Positions 10,386 to 21,324 are shown, numbered from the stretch's first letter. The stretch is 64,000 nt of DNA from Strongylocentrotus purpuratus (GCF_000002235.5 NW_022145552.1:1495501-1559500), one strand, 5' to 3'. Numbers and translations are program-made. Notes: generated from the sequence alone by a model not told the origin.

Positions 10386-12280
10386 GAAATTCAGACAAGG
10401 ATTAAGAGTATAGAGAACGGTACAACGCATCGTTTTCTTTCTCTAATAATAAAACGTCAAAGCCTCGCGCAGGAGGGGAGGAGGGGGGGGGGGGGGGGAC
10501 TGAATTGAGACGAGGATTCAGAGGCGAGAACGGTAATACGAATCTTTAATTATTTAATGAAACGTAAAAGCTTATGCGCTTCGCGCGGGATGGAGGGGGA
10601 ACTAAATTCCGATGAGGATTATTTTCGAGAACGGTACAATGAATCGTCTTCTTCTCTAATGATTAAATGAAGATTAAAAGCTTCCGCGCCTCGCGCGGGA
10701 GGGGGGAACCTGAATTCAGACGAGGATTAAGAGTCGAGAACTGTAAAACGAATCGTCTTCTTTCTGTAATGATTTAATGAAACGTAGAAGCTTCCGCGCT
10801 TCGCGCAGGAGGGGGGGGGACTTATTTTAGACAAGGATTAAGAGTCGAGAACTGTACAACGAATCGTTTTCTTCCTCTAATAATTTAATGAAATGTAAAA
10901 GCTTCCGCGCTTCGCGCGGGAGGCGGGGGGGGGGGGGCATAATTCAGACGAGGATTAAGAGTCGAGAACGGTACAACGAATCGTCTTCTTTTTTTAAGAG
11001 TTTAATAAAACGTCAAAGCTTCCGCGCTTCGCGCAGGAGGGGAGGGGGAGGAACTGAATTTAGACAAGGATTAAGAGTCGAGAACGGTACAACGAATCGT
11101 CTTCTTTCTTTAATAGTTAAATAAAACGTCAAAGCTTCCGCGCAGGAGGGGGAGGGGGGGACTGAATTTAGACAAGGATTAAGAGTCGAGAACTGTACAA
11201 CGAATCGTCTTCTTTCTCTAATAATTTAATAAATCGTAAAATTTTCCGCGCTTCGCGCGGGAGGGAAAAACTAAATTCAAACGAGAATTATTTTCGAGAA
11301 CGGTACAACGAATCGTCTTCTTCCTTTAATAGTTTAATGAAACGTCAAAGCTTCCGCACTTCGCGCAGGAGGGGAGGGGGGCTGAATTTAGACAAGGATT
11401 AGGAGTCGAGAACTGTACAACGAATCGTCTTCTTTATCTAATGATTTAATGTAACGTAAAAGCTTCAGCGCTTCGCGCGGGAGGGGGGGGGGGGGTGGGG
11501 GGAACTGAATTCAGACGAGGATTAAGAGTCGAGAACGGTACAACGAATCGTCTTCTTTCTTTAATAGTTTAATAAAACGGCAAAGCTTCCGCGCTTCGCG
11601 CAGGAGGGGGAGGGGAGGAACTGAATTTAGACAAGGATTAAGAGTCGAGAACTGTACAACGAATCGTTTTCTTCATTAGACTAATGATTTAATGAAACGT
11701 AAAAGCTTCCGCGCTGCGCACGGGAGGGGGGGGGGGGGGGAACTGAAATCAGACGAGGATAAAGGGTCGAGAACGGTACAACGAATCGTCTTCTTTCTTT
11801 AATAGTTAAATAAAACGTCAAAGCTTCCGCGCAGGAGGGGGAGGGGGGGACTGAATTTAGACAAGGATTAAGAGTCGAGAACTGTACAACGAATCGTCTT
11901 CTTTCTCTAATAATTTAATAAATCGTAAAATTTTCCGCGCTTCGCGCGGGAGGGAAAAACTAAATTCAAACGAGAATTATTTTCGAGAACGGTACAACGA
12001 ATCGTCTTCTTCCTTTAATAGTTTAATGAAACGTCAAAGCTTCCGCGCTTCGCGCAGGAGGGGGAGGGGGGGGGGGGGACTGACTTTAGACAAGGATTAA
12101 GAGTCGAGAACTGTACAACGAATCGTCTTCTTTCTCTAATAATTTAATAAGTCGTAAAATTTTCCGCGCTTCGCGCGGGAGGAGAAAAACTAAATTCAGA
12201 CGAGAATTATTTTCGAGAACGGTACAACGAATCGTCTTCTTTCTCTAATAATATAATGAAACGTCAAAGCCTGGGAGGGG
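10385..12280. repeat. Satellite-like array, about 17 units of 105-120 bp
   Basis: Each unit contains CGAGAACGGTACAACGAATC (or CTGTACAACG), TCTTCTTTCTCTAATAA, AAACGTAAAAGCTTCC, and the self-complementary GCGCTTCGCGC core followed by a G-run. Two unit types alternate: one with GGATTAAGAGTCGAGAAC, another with AATTATTTTCGAGAAC. A multi-unit block at about 11102-11345 recurs nearly unchanged at about 11793-12035, showing higher-order duplication. The same unit reappears at 43025-43235. Confidence 0.9.
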
Positions 12281-12406
12281 GAAACTCGCCCCCCCCCCCT
12301 GCATTACGTCACTGTTGGTCACCATAACATACCAATATTTGGCTCGCATAATTTCAAATTTGGGCCCCCCCCCCTAAGAAATCCTGGATCCGCGCCTGGT
12401 TCCTTT

Positions 12407-12582
12407 GTATTGTGCTGAGCAGTCATACACCACCTTAACTTGTCCATTTGTGGATGCATGACTCCATGATGAGGTAGGTACCACTTCCTTCCGGTTGTAC
12501 CTTGTAGCTCATGATCTGGTACCTTTTCTGCATAGCCTTTCTCTATGGATAGTTCCATACAGTCCTTATACTTCTCTTGTCC
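12407..12582 (-). mobile_element. BEL/Pao fossil: RT N-terminal segment between two insertions
   Basis: Minus-strand sequence with the BEL/Pao signature (GYAEKVPDHEL..., WYLPHHGV..., DKLR...). One edge is the hAT-type insertion (12399-12406 duplication); the other is the poly(A) end of the retrocopy at 12583. More of the fossil may continue beyond 15067. Degraded. Confidence 0.8.
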
Positions 12583-15053
12583 TTTTTTTTTTTTTTTTTT
12601 TTTTTTTTGTGTGGGAAAACAGTTTTTATTAGAGCTTGAACTACATGTATACAATATACAATATACAATATGAAGTACTATCAATCAGTCATTCACAAAA
12701 TACTTTTACAGTTGACTCCCCATATAACGAACTCTCTGGGACCAGCGCAGGTAACTCTGTTACTTGTTTCTATTTTTCAGGATCGTTCAAAACAATACAA
12801 CTGAAACAAAACAACTACAACTTGTGATATAACAAGGTTAACAGATTGTTTTCAAGAGTTAGCTCAAGATCTAGATTTAAAGAAAGAAAATCAGCCATCT
12901 TCTGGCATTATTAGAAATCAAATTATCGTTTTTAAAAATGTTGGCAAAAATATTGTTGAAATGAGTTAAAAGGTTCTTAAAATTCACTATCTGCTAAAGA
13001 AACTGATATGTGTTGCATTACCATTTTGCAAACGACTGTGTAATAGCAGTTTTCTCAGTCATATCGTGGGTAAACATGAATTTCTGAGCATTAATGACAC
13101 CTAATGTGCATTTCCGCAGTCCTGGATAGTACACTTTCGAGTACATGTAATCTTTGCAACTTGGACTAATAGAATTTTTGCACAGAATTGTCAATTAAAT
13201 TGTGCTATCTCTGCCATTTCTGGTCGCAAAGGATTGAATGATAAATGATTTTACAGACTGAAGAAATGTTCAGTTAACAATGTTTTTTTTAATATCATGA
13301 AGGCTACTGAAAATTTAAATGCTTGTTCTGAGCTTTTTCTCCTATAAAAAAGCAATGATAGCAAAATAGAATGTGTAAAACCGTCAAAATTTAGTTTTCT
13401 ACTTTAAATGATCATCAGGCCATACCAAAAGTGGTTTTCTTTAAATTTCAATCAAATCTAACATTTGCAATTTATATGCACAAATCAGACTATACAGCTG
13501 TTTTGTGGATATTTAAAAAAAAAATTAATAGTCAACTGCCTTACAAAATTTACAAATAAAACCTGCATATCATCACATTTTTGGTGGATATAGTATTTTC
13601 CAAATATGTAATTTAACAAACTTGACAAAGAGCTCACTTATATCGCTGTTTGCTTTACACACTCACATATTTGATCAAAATAAAAGAAAAATCCTGATAA
13701 CACATTTCTTCCATCCAATGTCAACTAAATATTGGTTTTAGTAGAAAGAAACAAGCAACTCTTCACTGATTTAGATAACTTCTCTTACTTGAACAAACAA
13801 AACTGAATTGTCGACTTTAACTTTAGTCCCACCTTCACCTTCGGTGGTCGAGACAACAAACTTTTATCATCAATGTAAACTTAACACAAACAAAACTATA
13901 TTAACAGAACCCTGTCAGCAAAGTCTGATTGCTACTTGTGTTTATGTTTGCTTAGAAGTAAAGGGTTTTGATATTCTCAAACTTTGCTCTGCATTGTGGG
14001 CATCTTTTGGCCTATGGAAACACACGGTGCATGTCGGTGGTCCAGTAGTCTTCAGTTGTACTGTTGCCGTTCCACCTGAGACAAACTGTTCGCCTAGATG
14101 CACGGCCTCGCCAGTGCCACTATCCCGTGCTTGACCGCCACCAGCATTAGAAGCATCAACATCACGTGCATCCGTAACAGCGACTGGCCATTCTGTACCG
14201 ACATCCTCCAAATCTGAATCAACACTGAAAAGTCCTGGATCGGGCAGGCTGCTGCTATCACTGCCTTCACTTTCCTTCTGTTTGGAATGAAGGTACAACT
14301 TAATTTTGGGGTTTTCCTTGTATAGTTCATCGAGCAAAAAGTTGTCTTTCAATAACAACCCTTGGTTGTTTCCGAGGTAGAAATTTCTGGTCTGTGCACT
14401 GATGCCATTAGCTGATCTCCTGTGCGGAAAGAATTTGTCTTTGCACAGCTGCAGAAGATTGGGGTAGCTGATGCATCTTTTCACGGTGATTGATATGGTC
14501 CCTCCCATGACTGGCTTCGTACCTGTTTGTAGCACTTCTCTTTACCAAATTCCTTCCACCCAACTCCTATTGTGACTTTTTCGCGCACTCTGGTACATTT
14601 CTGTGGTCGTCCTCTATGCTGCAAAGTTTTGATAGCGTCCATGAGTTTCATTTTCTTCTCCTGCGGCTCTGGAGCATCTTCTGTGTCAAGGAGCTGTATT
14701 TCAAGTTGTCTTGAAGTACATTTGAACGTTGGGGTCACATCAAGCCAGCGTCCCTCCCACTTCTCACTTTTGTACTTCAACCTAACATTTGCGAAGTGGT
14801 TTGACGATGAAGGCAAATCTGAAAATATCTTTTCTGCCAGTTCCCGCAGTTCCGCCATGCCTATCATGCTTCTGCTCACCTTGCCCTCTCTAACGTGATC
14901 TTTAAAAGTGAACAAGATGTTCACATCGTCCCTGTCGTTATCAGAAGCAGAGCCGCTACTTTCGCTGCCGTCCATTATGGGCTAGGCTAACACACAGACT
15001 GAAGAGTGAATTAAGTGCCACAAAGTACAACCCCGGGTACCGGGTACGGTACC
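12583..15053 (-). pseudogene. Processed retrocopy (poly(A)+, target-site duplication)
   Basis: A 26-base T-run (12583-12608) is the poly(A) tail of a minus-strand transcript. AATAAA lies 16 bases before it (complement of 12625-12630). The direct repeat TACTTCTCTTGTCC flanks both sides (12569-12582 and 15054-15067). The copy therefore has the hallmarks of LINE-mediated insertion of a spliced mRNA: 5' leader (14976-15053), coding region (13942-14975) and a 1.3-kb 3' UTR. The parent gene is not recognised. The insertion lies inside the BEL/Pao fossil. Confidence 0.8.
13942..14975 (-). pseudogene. Coding region of the retrocopy, unknown acidic protein, frame-disrupted
   Basis: Starts at ATG 14975 (MDGSESSGSASDNDRDDVNI...). 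The first frame runs to TGA at 14481-14483. A second frame, open from about 14535 to 13942, carries on with protein-like sequence (PVMGGTISITVKRCISYPNL..., FYLGNNQGLLLKDNFLLDEL), so one frame change lies in the 14481-14535 overlap. Features: acidic Ser-rich N-terminus, a middle with basic and aromatic residues, a second acidic/Ser segment (ESEGSDSSSLPDPGLFSVDS), and a C-terminal C-x2-C pair (CTVCFHRPKDAHN) recalling half a zinc site. No introns, as expected for a retrocopy. I do not recognise the family. Confidence 0.55.
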
Positions 15054-15215
15054 TACTTCTCTTGTCCTTGTTGCCTATGAGTACGTCTTACAAAGGTGTG
15101 CAAAAAGTATTTTTTGCAAACTTCCTTGCCATTTATTCCGTACTTCAATGTATACTTCTGTCTTGATAGCCACCCATGTCCTGTTATTGAAGCCCTGTAC
15201 CCTTTTCAATATTTT

Positions 15216-16505
15216 TTATAACCCAATATCTATCACTGTAATCCAACCTCCAAAATTCTTGCCAAATGGCCTCTCTTTTCTTTGGTTCATGAAGGGAATT
15301 ACAATTTCGATAACAGCTACATGGAGCCAATTATGGATGTTTGGCCTTGTCTCTGCCGAGTATGTCGGCAGCATGTTGGTATCTTCTCTTACCTGATTAC
15401 AAGTAAGACAAAAATAAAACTCTGAAAACTTTTTCACAAAGTCTGTAAGAAATGTTGTTTGAAGCTCCCTTTCAACACTATCCAAATAATACTTACTGGT
15501 ATCTAAGGATCTTGGTGATGCATGTATTTTCCTAACATATACCTGAAAACCAACCATCTTCCAAAAATATAATCAGTTGGGGAACTAAAACACAATTTTA
15601 TTTTGGCTTTAAAGTGCTCACTATTACCCCTGGTATTACATAAAAGACCATTGTTATTTTTAAAAAAATATATATTTTCGCCATAATTTGCAATGTTTTA
15701 AAATCTGGTGAGGAGGTATAGCAGGATAATGATAATAATTACACATTACTCCCCCAAACCACAATCAATATTTGCTTCTTGGTACCGAATACAAAGCATC
15801 GTTTTCCAAAATGAAAAGTCATGATGGATTGTCAAACTATACCTCTTTCTATACAAGTCAGTGAAGGCAAGACACAAAACGGAAAGAAACTTCAGAATAT
15901 TTGTTCTTCAATCTGAGGTTAAGGAGCTTTGGATTCGATAATCATATTATTTCCTGCCAGTCATCTACATGCAGTTATTTCATGAAGTGCTCGAATGCTA
16001 CCGGTAGTCTATATATAGTACAAATAGACTTACCACCTAATTCATTTCTTCTTTGAACATCTACTGTTGGCTGTCTACCGCGTGGGGGTAGTGGTGCCGG
16101 TAGAGGATGAGGAAGTGATGTATCGCCGGCCTCGTCGTCGTCTGATGTGTACATACGTACGTCTAATTCGCTATCACGTGGTGGTGGTGGTGACTGTACA
16201 TGAGGAAGTGATGTATCACCGGCCTGATCGTCTGATGTGTGCATATGTTCGTCTTCGCTATCACGTGGTGGTGGTTGTGCCGGTAGATGATGAGGAAGTG
16301 ATCTATCACCGGTCTGGTTGCCGTGTAGACTGTAGGCTGACTAGTGTATAAACCTAGTTAGACCCTGCTAGGCCTAACTACTATCTACCAACTTTAACGT
16401 TAGATCTGACGTTACTGTAGTGCACGGATGACCAACCTTTTAAAGCTCACGGGCCACATCTAACGGTTGGCATAACTTGGCGGGCTGTAGGTACATGTAG
16501 TCTTC

Positions 16506-16557
<52 letters not shown>

Positions 16558-17256
16558 ATTCAATACATAAACACACTTGCAATTTTGCAAAAAACAAACA
16601 AGCAAACAACAAAATCAGTGAACAAAAACCAGGCTCACTTTTTTTAGCTCACCTTTCAGCCCGGTCACTATAATTTGTCAAATCTTTGTTTTCTAGCCTC
16701 ACCCTGTAACTCTCCACAATTTGCTAGATGCAGTGTTGCAGATGCAGATGCAATGTTGTTAACCTTCATTACATTTACACTGTGGTGACAAATGAGGCAA
16801 AGTGGTTTACCTTTCTCTTCTACGAAGAAATACTTCTGATTTAATCTGATTTAAAGTTCTGCCTTCATCAGAAACTTTCCTTTTCTTCGCAGGTCTCAAA
16901 GTCGATGCCATGTTGGTTGTTATTTCAAACAAAATCAAGGACACAGCAGAAAGAATATTTTAACTTTATTAGTTGTAGGCCTACACTGTACATCTCATTG
17001 AACGCGGTGTAAAGGGAAGGGGACTATCCAGTTTTCATCGCTGCTATGCAGGCCGCATTTCATTTATGAGCTTTTTTTATAGTTACTTTTTCAAAGCTCC
17101 GCGGGCCGCGCCACGGGCCGCGGGTTGGCCACCCTTGCTGTAGTGTAATTGTTAGGCCTACTAAACTAACTTTTAGATAAACCTACCTTGCTTCAACTTC
17201 GTGACCTTCTGCAAAGCGAGGTAAAGGGATGACCTGCCCTCTTGTTCGACGTGCCG
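15216..17256 (-). CDS. Tentative multi-exon gene with proline-rich tandem peptides
   Basis: Hand-read candidate: exon A about 17256-17187 (start uncertain; donor CAAG|GTAGGT), exon B 16336-16034 (303 nt; donor G|GTAAGT), exon C 15584-15543 (42 nt; donor CAG|GTATAT), exon D from 15442 to a stop at 15216, or to an internal donor at 15393. Junctions A/B, B/C and C/D are all phase 1 and stay open. Exon B encodes three tandem repeats of about 30 residues (GDRSLPHHLPAQPPPRDSED, GDTSLPHVQSPPPPRDSELD, GDTSLPHPLPAPLPPRGRQP). Exons C and D give VPQLIIFLEDGWFS and DFVKKFSEFYFCLTCN. No start codon or known domain was identified. A hAT element sits in intron A/B. It could be a host gene or part of an unrecognised transposon. 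Confidence 0.35.
16075..16330. repeat. Three tandem units, about 85-90 bp, within a putative exon
   Basis: GAGGAAGTGATGTATC with flanking CGTCTGATGTGTxCAT and ATCACGTGGTGGTGG recurs at about 16110, 16201 and 16291. The period is a multiple of three, which is why the minus frame stays open as peptide repeats. Confidence 0.75.
16423..17137 (-). mobile_element. hAT element, 715 bp, with perfect 8-bp target duplication
   Basis: Flanked on both sides by CTGTAGTG (16415-16422 and 17138-17145). Ends are CACGGATGACCAACC and, inverted, CAAGGGTGGCCAACC, with a GGGCCxC-rich subterminal region, typical of hAT. On the minus strand near 16912-16740 it keeps a decayed N-terminal transposase piece beginning MASTLRPAKKRKVSDEGRTL and, after a frame slip, YFFVEEKGKPLCLICHHSV. 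This resembles the BED-like N-terminus of GTF2IRD2/ZBED-type hAT proteins. The rest of the transposase is deleted. It contains a poly(C) and (CA)n tract. Confidence 0.85.
16507..16556. repeat. Poly(C) run followed by (CA)n
   Basis: About 34 consecutive C followed by ACACACACACACACAC, within the hAT element. Length is likely variable and assembly-sensitive. Confidence 0.95.
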
Positions 17257-17414
17257 CTATCACGTCGACGTCGACTACGTCTAACAGTAACAGTTACGAC
17301 GTTGGCATGGATATGGCGATGTGGGGTCGACAGTCAAAATATCGTGCCAATAAATTCTGTGTGTGATCCAAATGGCCAGCTAACTGCACTTGCATTATAT
17401 TGCACACGTTCACT

Positions 17415-17465
17415 CAGTTCATTTCATTTCATTCATTTCATTTATTTCACTCTCCATTAAAACAT
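17415..17465. repeat. TTTCATTTCATT simple repeat
   Basis: Short pentamer-like repeats (TCATTTCATTTCATTCATT), similar in style to the stretch near 5080. Abuts the inverted repeat at 17490. Confidence 0.6.
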
Positions 17466-17489
17466 ACAAACATGATATACAGATAAAAA

Positions 17490-17662
17490 GTTTTCACTGG
17501 CTGCCTGCCGTATCAACAAATGAAATTAACAAAAGACTTAACTCCGTTTCTTTGACAATCAGCCGTAGACGAAAGACTTCATGCATGGCTGATTGTCAAT
17601 GAAACGGACTTAAGTCTGTTGTCTATTCTGCTTTTTGCTATGGCAGGCAGCCAGTGAAAACG
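17490..17662. repeat. Foldback inverted repeat
   Basis: GTTTTCACTGGCTGCCTGCC at 17490-17509 is complementary to GGCAGGCAGCCAGTGAAAAC at 17643-17662. Inner arms (GACTTAACTCCG...GACAATCAGCC against GGCTGATTGTC...GGACTTAAGTC) also pair. Arms are about 75 bp with a short loop near 17575. A MITE-like element; no clear target duplication was seen. Confidence 0.75.
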
Positions 17663-17980
17663 AATTTGTTTGCTAAAATTATAAAAAATATTATCAAAAA
17701 TGTATTGTTGAGAAAAGAAAACAAACGGAAAAGAAAAGCAGAAGAAACCTGAACACCAATACAAAATATTTAAAAAAGGGAAGGAGAAGGGAATGGGAGG
17801 GGGAATACATAACAAAGTGCATTAGCTAAAATGTAACGAGTTCTGCCTGCACCGCGTGTGAGTTGCTAGGTACCATAGTTGAATAAGAAGACGATCGAGA
17901 GTGCGCACTCCCTATACCTTGCACACATTGTCAAGCACAGCCGCACGGCAGCTGTGTACAGTAACAGAATAAGATACGAA

Positions 17981-18255
17981 GATACGTTGTTCTGCCATAT
18001 CACTCTGCCAGAACACCTGGAAGCTATCATGAGATGTTGTTAATCTGGCAAAACAATGTATCTCTAACCGGGACGTGAATATTTTGGCAAAACAACGTAA
18101 GTCGACATAGTTGTTCCGCCAGATTATTTGGATAAAAATGGGAAAATTGCTTAACTTTAAATGTAATTTTCTTAAAATTTAAATCGATTTGGAAACTGAA
18201 ATTTTGACAGATGAAAAAAGGTAAAAAAATGACATGCGTTGTTTTGCCAGATCAC
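17981..18255. repeat. Second cluster of the 'TGGCAAAACAACGTA' motif
   Basis: Copies at about 17983-17996 (-), 18045-18060 (+), 18083-18098 (+), 18110-18122 (-) and 18236-18252 (-). Spacing is irregular and orientation mixed. Same motif as at 963-4840. Confidence 0.6.
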
Positions 18256-18984
18256 GGCCGCATTAATTGTTCATCTGCTAATTAGCTGTACTGAAAATTG
18301 TAAAGTATTCATTCCGTAATCAACATGGTGGCAGATGCTAGACATTCAACATTACAGATACAGCCCAGGCCGATGTATTTACTTGAACAGAGCTTAAAGA
18401 TATGGGTATATCTTTTGATTCTTTATTCAATTCAATGATGTATTTGTGTATATGCCTGAAATAATCAAACAGAAAATATCTCTGCCAAGTGTTGAATAGA
18501 TAGTAATCTTGTGAATATCTCAGTGAAGGATTAGAAAAGGATTGCAGTAAAGCGCTACATGTACATTTATAGTGCGTAATTTGAATTTAGTCTACACTGT
18601 CTTTCCTTTGAATTTGATAAAGTCGGTCTGCAATCAATATTTTAAGAAATTTTGGATAACATCGCTTGCTTGCAATCAGATGGAGATTGAAGTGAAGCTT
18701 TATCTTGAGCTGTATTCATTGTGCTAGTTATTCATGTTTTGAAATGCTCTGAATGATGATTTTTATAACCATTCTGATTCAGAGCATTTCAACATATTGA
18801 TCTGTTTCCCCGAAGTGTGCTTTATGAAAGCAAGTACAAGCCTGTAGGACAGTGTAGGTACATGTAAGTATCAAGATTGATACACACAAATCTTATATCC
18901 TTGATCTGCACAAAAGTGCAAATCTAATTACTAGTATAAATTCAAAACATTGAGGTTGTGGTATTACGAGTAATGTTGTAAAAA

Positions 18985-19065
18985 ATAAATCTGTAAAGCG
19001 CTTAGGGACATCGTCGATGTAAGCGCCATGTAAACGCAGAATATTATTATTATTATTATTATTAT
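18985..19065 (+). mobile_element. SINE 3' end with (ATT)n tail
   Basis: CTGTAAAGCGCTTAGGGACA ... AAGCGCCATGTAAACGCAGA followed by (ATT)7-8. Same 3' end as the full tRNA-derived SINE at 40216-40607; the tRNA-like head is absent. Confidence 0.7.
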
Positions 19066-19337
19066 ATAAATGATTGATATGTGAATTTGCAATGGAGATT
19101 GCTATACTGTACATAGGAATATTATCAGTTCAATAGAAGGTATAATCATTATTGCATCATAGTCTGTATATATTTTTGCATTTGTACTTTTATATTGAAA
19201 TTTGCCTTCCTGCATTACACGGCATGTGATAAATTATCAGCCATAATTCAATTCATTGTGTGTGGCTATGTACTAATGATTGAATTGTGTTTGTGTGTTT
19301 ATTTGTTATTGTCCATATAAATCAATTTTTTTTTACT

Positions 19338-19803
19338 GGGCCTGTCTTATGAACAGTTCTGAGTGATATTTGAATCCTTTAATTGATTGGATTTTGCATT
19401 AATTTTGCTCGCAAATTGTGATTAATTGGAAATTCATTTTATTCAGATCAACAGACCATTTTCGAAATGTATTCAAATTAAATGCACTTACCTTTGTTAA
19501 TTGCCTCATTACAAATGATTTCATTCACCTGTCATGAATAATTCTATTTAAATAGTCAGAATGCTAATTGCCTATTTTAATTGTTGCTAGTTTGGACAAA
19601 TATTATGGCTTGTTCTACCTACATGTAATAACGCCTAATCTAAATCTATGCAATTCGCATTCTGACTATTAAAATACAATTACCTGTAACATGTGGAAAG
19701 AAATCATTTGTAAATTGAGAGGCACTTAACAAAGATTTGTGCTTTTAATTTGATTACATTACGAAAAATGGCCTGTTGCATCTCTTCATAAGACAGAGTC
19801 CCG
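19338..19803. mobile_element. Foldback MITE (family shared with 58.97-59.3 kb)
   Basis: Outer arms: GGCCTGTCTTATGAA (about 19341) against TTCATAAGACAGA (about 19785). Inner arms: TAGTCAGAATGCTAATTGCC (about 19553) against GCAATTCGCATTCTGACTA (about 19650), with TTTCATTCACCTG... repeated inverted. The central part (GGACAAATATTATGGCTTGT) is nearly identical to the element at 58.97-59.3 kb. Confidence 0.6.
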
Positions 19804-21324
19804 AGTCCTGTCGTCCAATGTCAATCACGTGCAATAAATCTCAAGGCCAGCATGATTACGCTTCATTTAAATGTAATTCTAGAGTGCACTGTGTGTAGAA
19901 GAAGAGCCCAAATGTCTTGGGGGATTGCTAAAGCCTTGTTCTGATAGCATTTTTTTTTCTTTTAAATAATCCTAAAGACTGAATGCACCTTATTGGTGGG
20001 ATGATACAGAGATGCAAAGCAGTTTTATCGTATTATGATTAAAAAAGCGAAGTAAGATAATATGTTATCGCCTCTTGAAAATACGACTGTTCATCTTTCA
20101 AAAAAATGTTGTTTATAAACCGCAGAATCGCTTTCCAATTGCTTTATGATTTTCTCATCAAATGTTAATGAAAGAGCAATCATTTTACTTGCCCGTTCTT
20201 ACTAGTAAAACATTTCCTGATATTTTACTGACCTGTTGGTCTGGGGCCAACAGGCCAATGGTATATAGTGTAGAGTTTTCGTGAAAATCTTGATTTTTCA
20301 TTCAAAAATCTGATTTAAAAAATTTAAAAAAAATTTAAAGGATATTCAGTCTTGTTTTTTTGTGTCAAGAAATTGGCATCTCTGATGATATCCTTAGCAT
20401 TAAGGATTATTTTGTAAAAATGATATCTATCTTAAGAAGTAAATATTCATTTTTGTTCACCTTATGAATTGAATTTTGTATGTATCATGATGTTTATTCT
20501 ACATTGATAGTACTTATATATGTTTCAACAAAGAAGTCAGTTTAAGACACATAACCAATTATTTATGCAAATCATGTAATATGTTCCTTTTACTTTTGTT
20601 TGTTTACTTAGGTCTTCACTCTATAGTTATAAACAAATACAGTAAAGTACAGTACATTTATTGTTATTCACACGTTTGTGCAACTCAGAAAATTAGTGCC
20701 ATTTACATGTTTTGTCAAAAGAAGAATTGTGAGGAAGTTTAAGGTACAAGAACATACGTTTGCATGTAGTTTGTTTCAATAGTGTTGAAGATTATGTCTC
20801 CTTTAGGTATCATCAGATGATTATTTTGTTTTGTATGAAGTTTATTTAAATTTATATGTCTTCTGGTCTCGTAAATTCTGTTCCCTGAGAAGGGGGGGGG
20901 GGAGCATAGATAGTTTGGGTCTTGAGTAGTTTGGGTCTTGATTTTTCTTCAAAATAAAACACAACAATAATGTTATCATCCTGTATCCAGATGTATTCGT
21001 AAACATGACATTTTGAAATTTGTTTGGTAATTTGTGTTTGCACAATGCATTCATATATGTTTACATAATTAACAGTACATTATTGTAATATGTTTTTAAC
21101 ATTGTCAATTGTTTATGTAATTCCCTTGCAATATGCAGTGGCAAATGAAATATAAAAAGAATGAATACTGTGTAATGAATAAAGCCAATTCTCAATGTAA
21201 CCTTTCAATGTATGCTCGATCATTTGTGTTTGTTTCAAGTTTTTCAGATTCATAGTATGTGAATCAGATGGAACTTGAAAAGAAAGAAATCATACAACAA
21301 ATTTATAATTCATCAAAGATCATT

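Larger units (their letters stand above)
9510..12398. mobile_element. Nonautonomous hAT-type element carrying a tandem array, 2.9 kb
   Basis: Both ends carry the same 16-bp inverted terminus, CAGGCGCGGATCCAGG (9510-9525, and inverted at 12383-12398). Flanks are GTTCCTTC (9502-9509) and GTTCCTTT (12399-12406), an 8-bp hAT-style target duplication with one mismatch. No transposase is present. The body consists of poly(G)/poly(C) and purine-rich low complexity (9530-9860), three copies of one unit (10080-10380) and about 17 copies of another (10385-12280). It is inserted in the BEL/Pao fossil, so it is younger than that element. Confidence 0.85.
18260..21300. other. AT-rich spacer without recognisable genes
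   Basis: No open frame of note and no recognised exon. It contains a SINE 3' end (18985-19065), a foldback element (19338-19803) and, at about 21178, an AATAAA on the plus strand that could end an unseen plus-strand transcript. Confidence 0.4.

Noticed and set aside
10385-12280. CRISPR-like regular array
   Set aside because: The context is eukaryotic, units are contiguous without unique spacers, and the array lies within a transposon; it is satellite-like.
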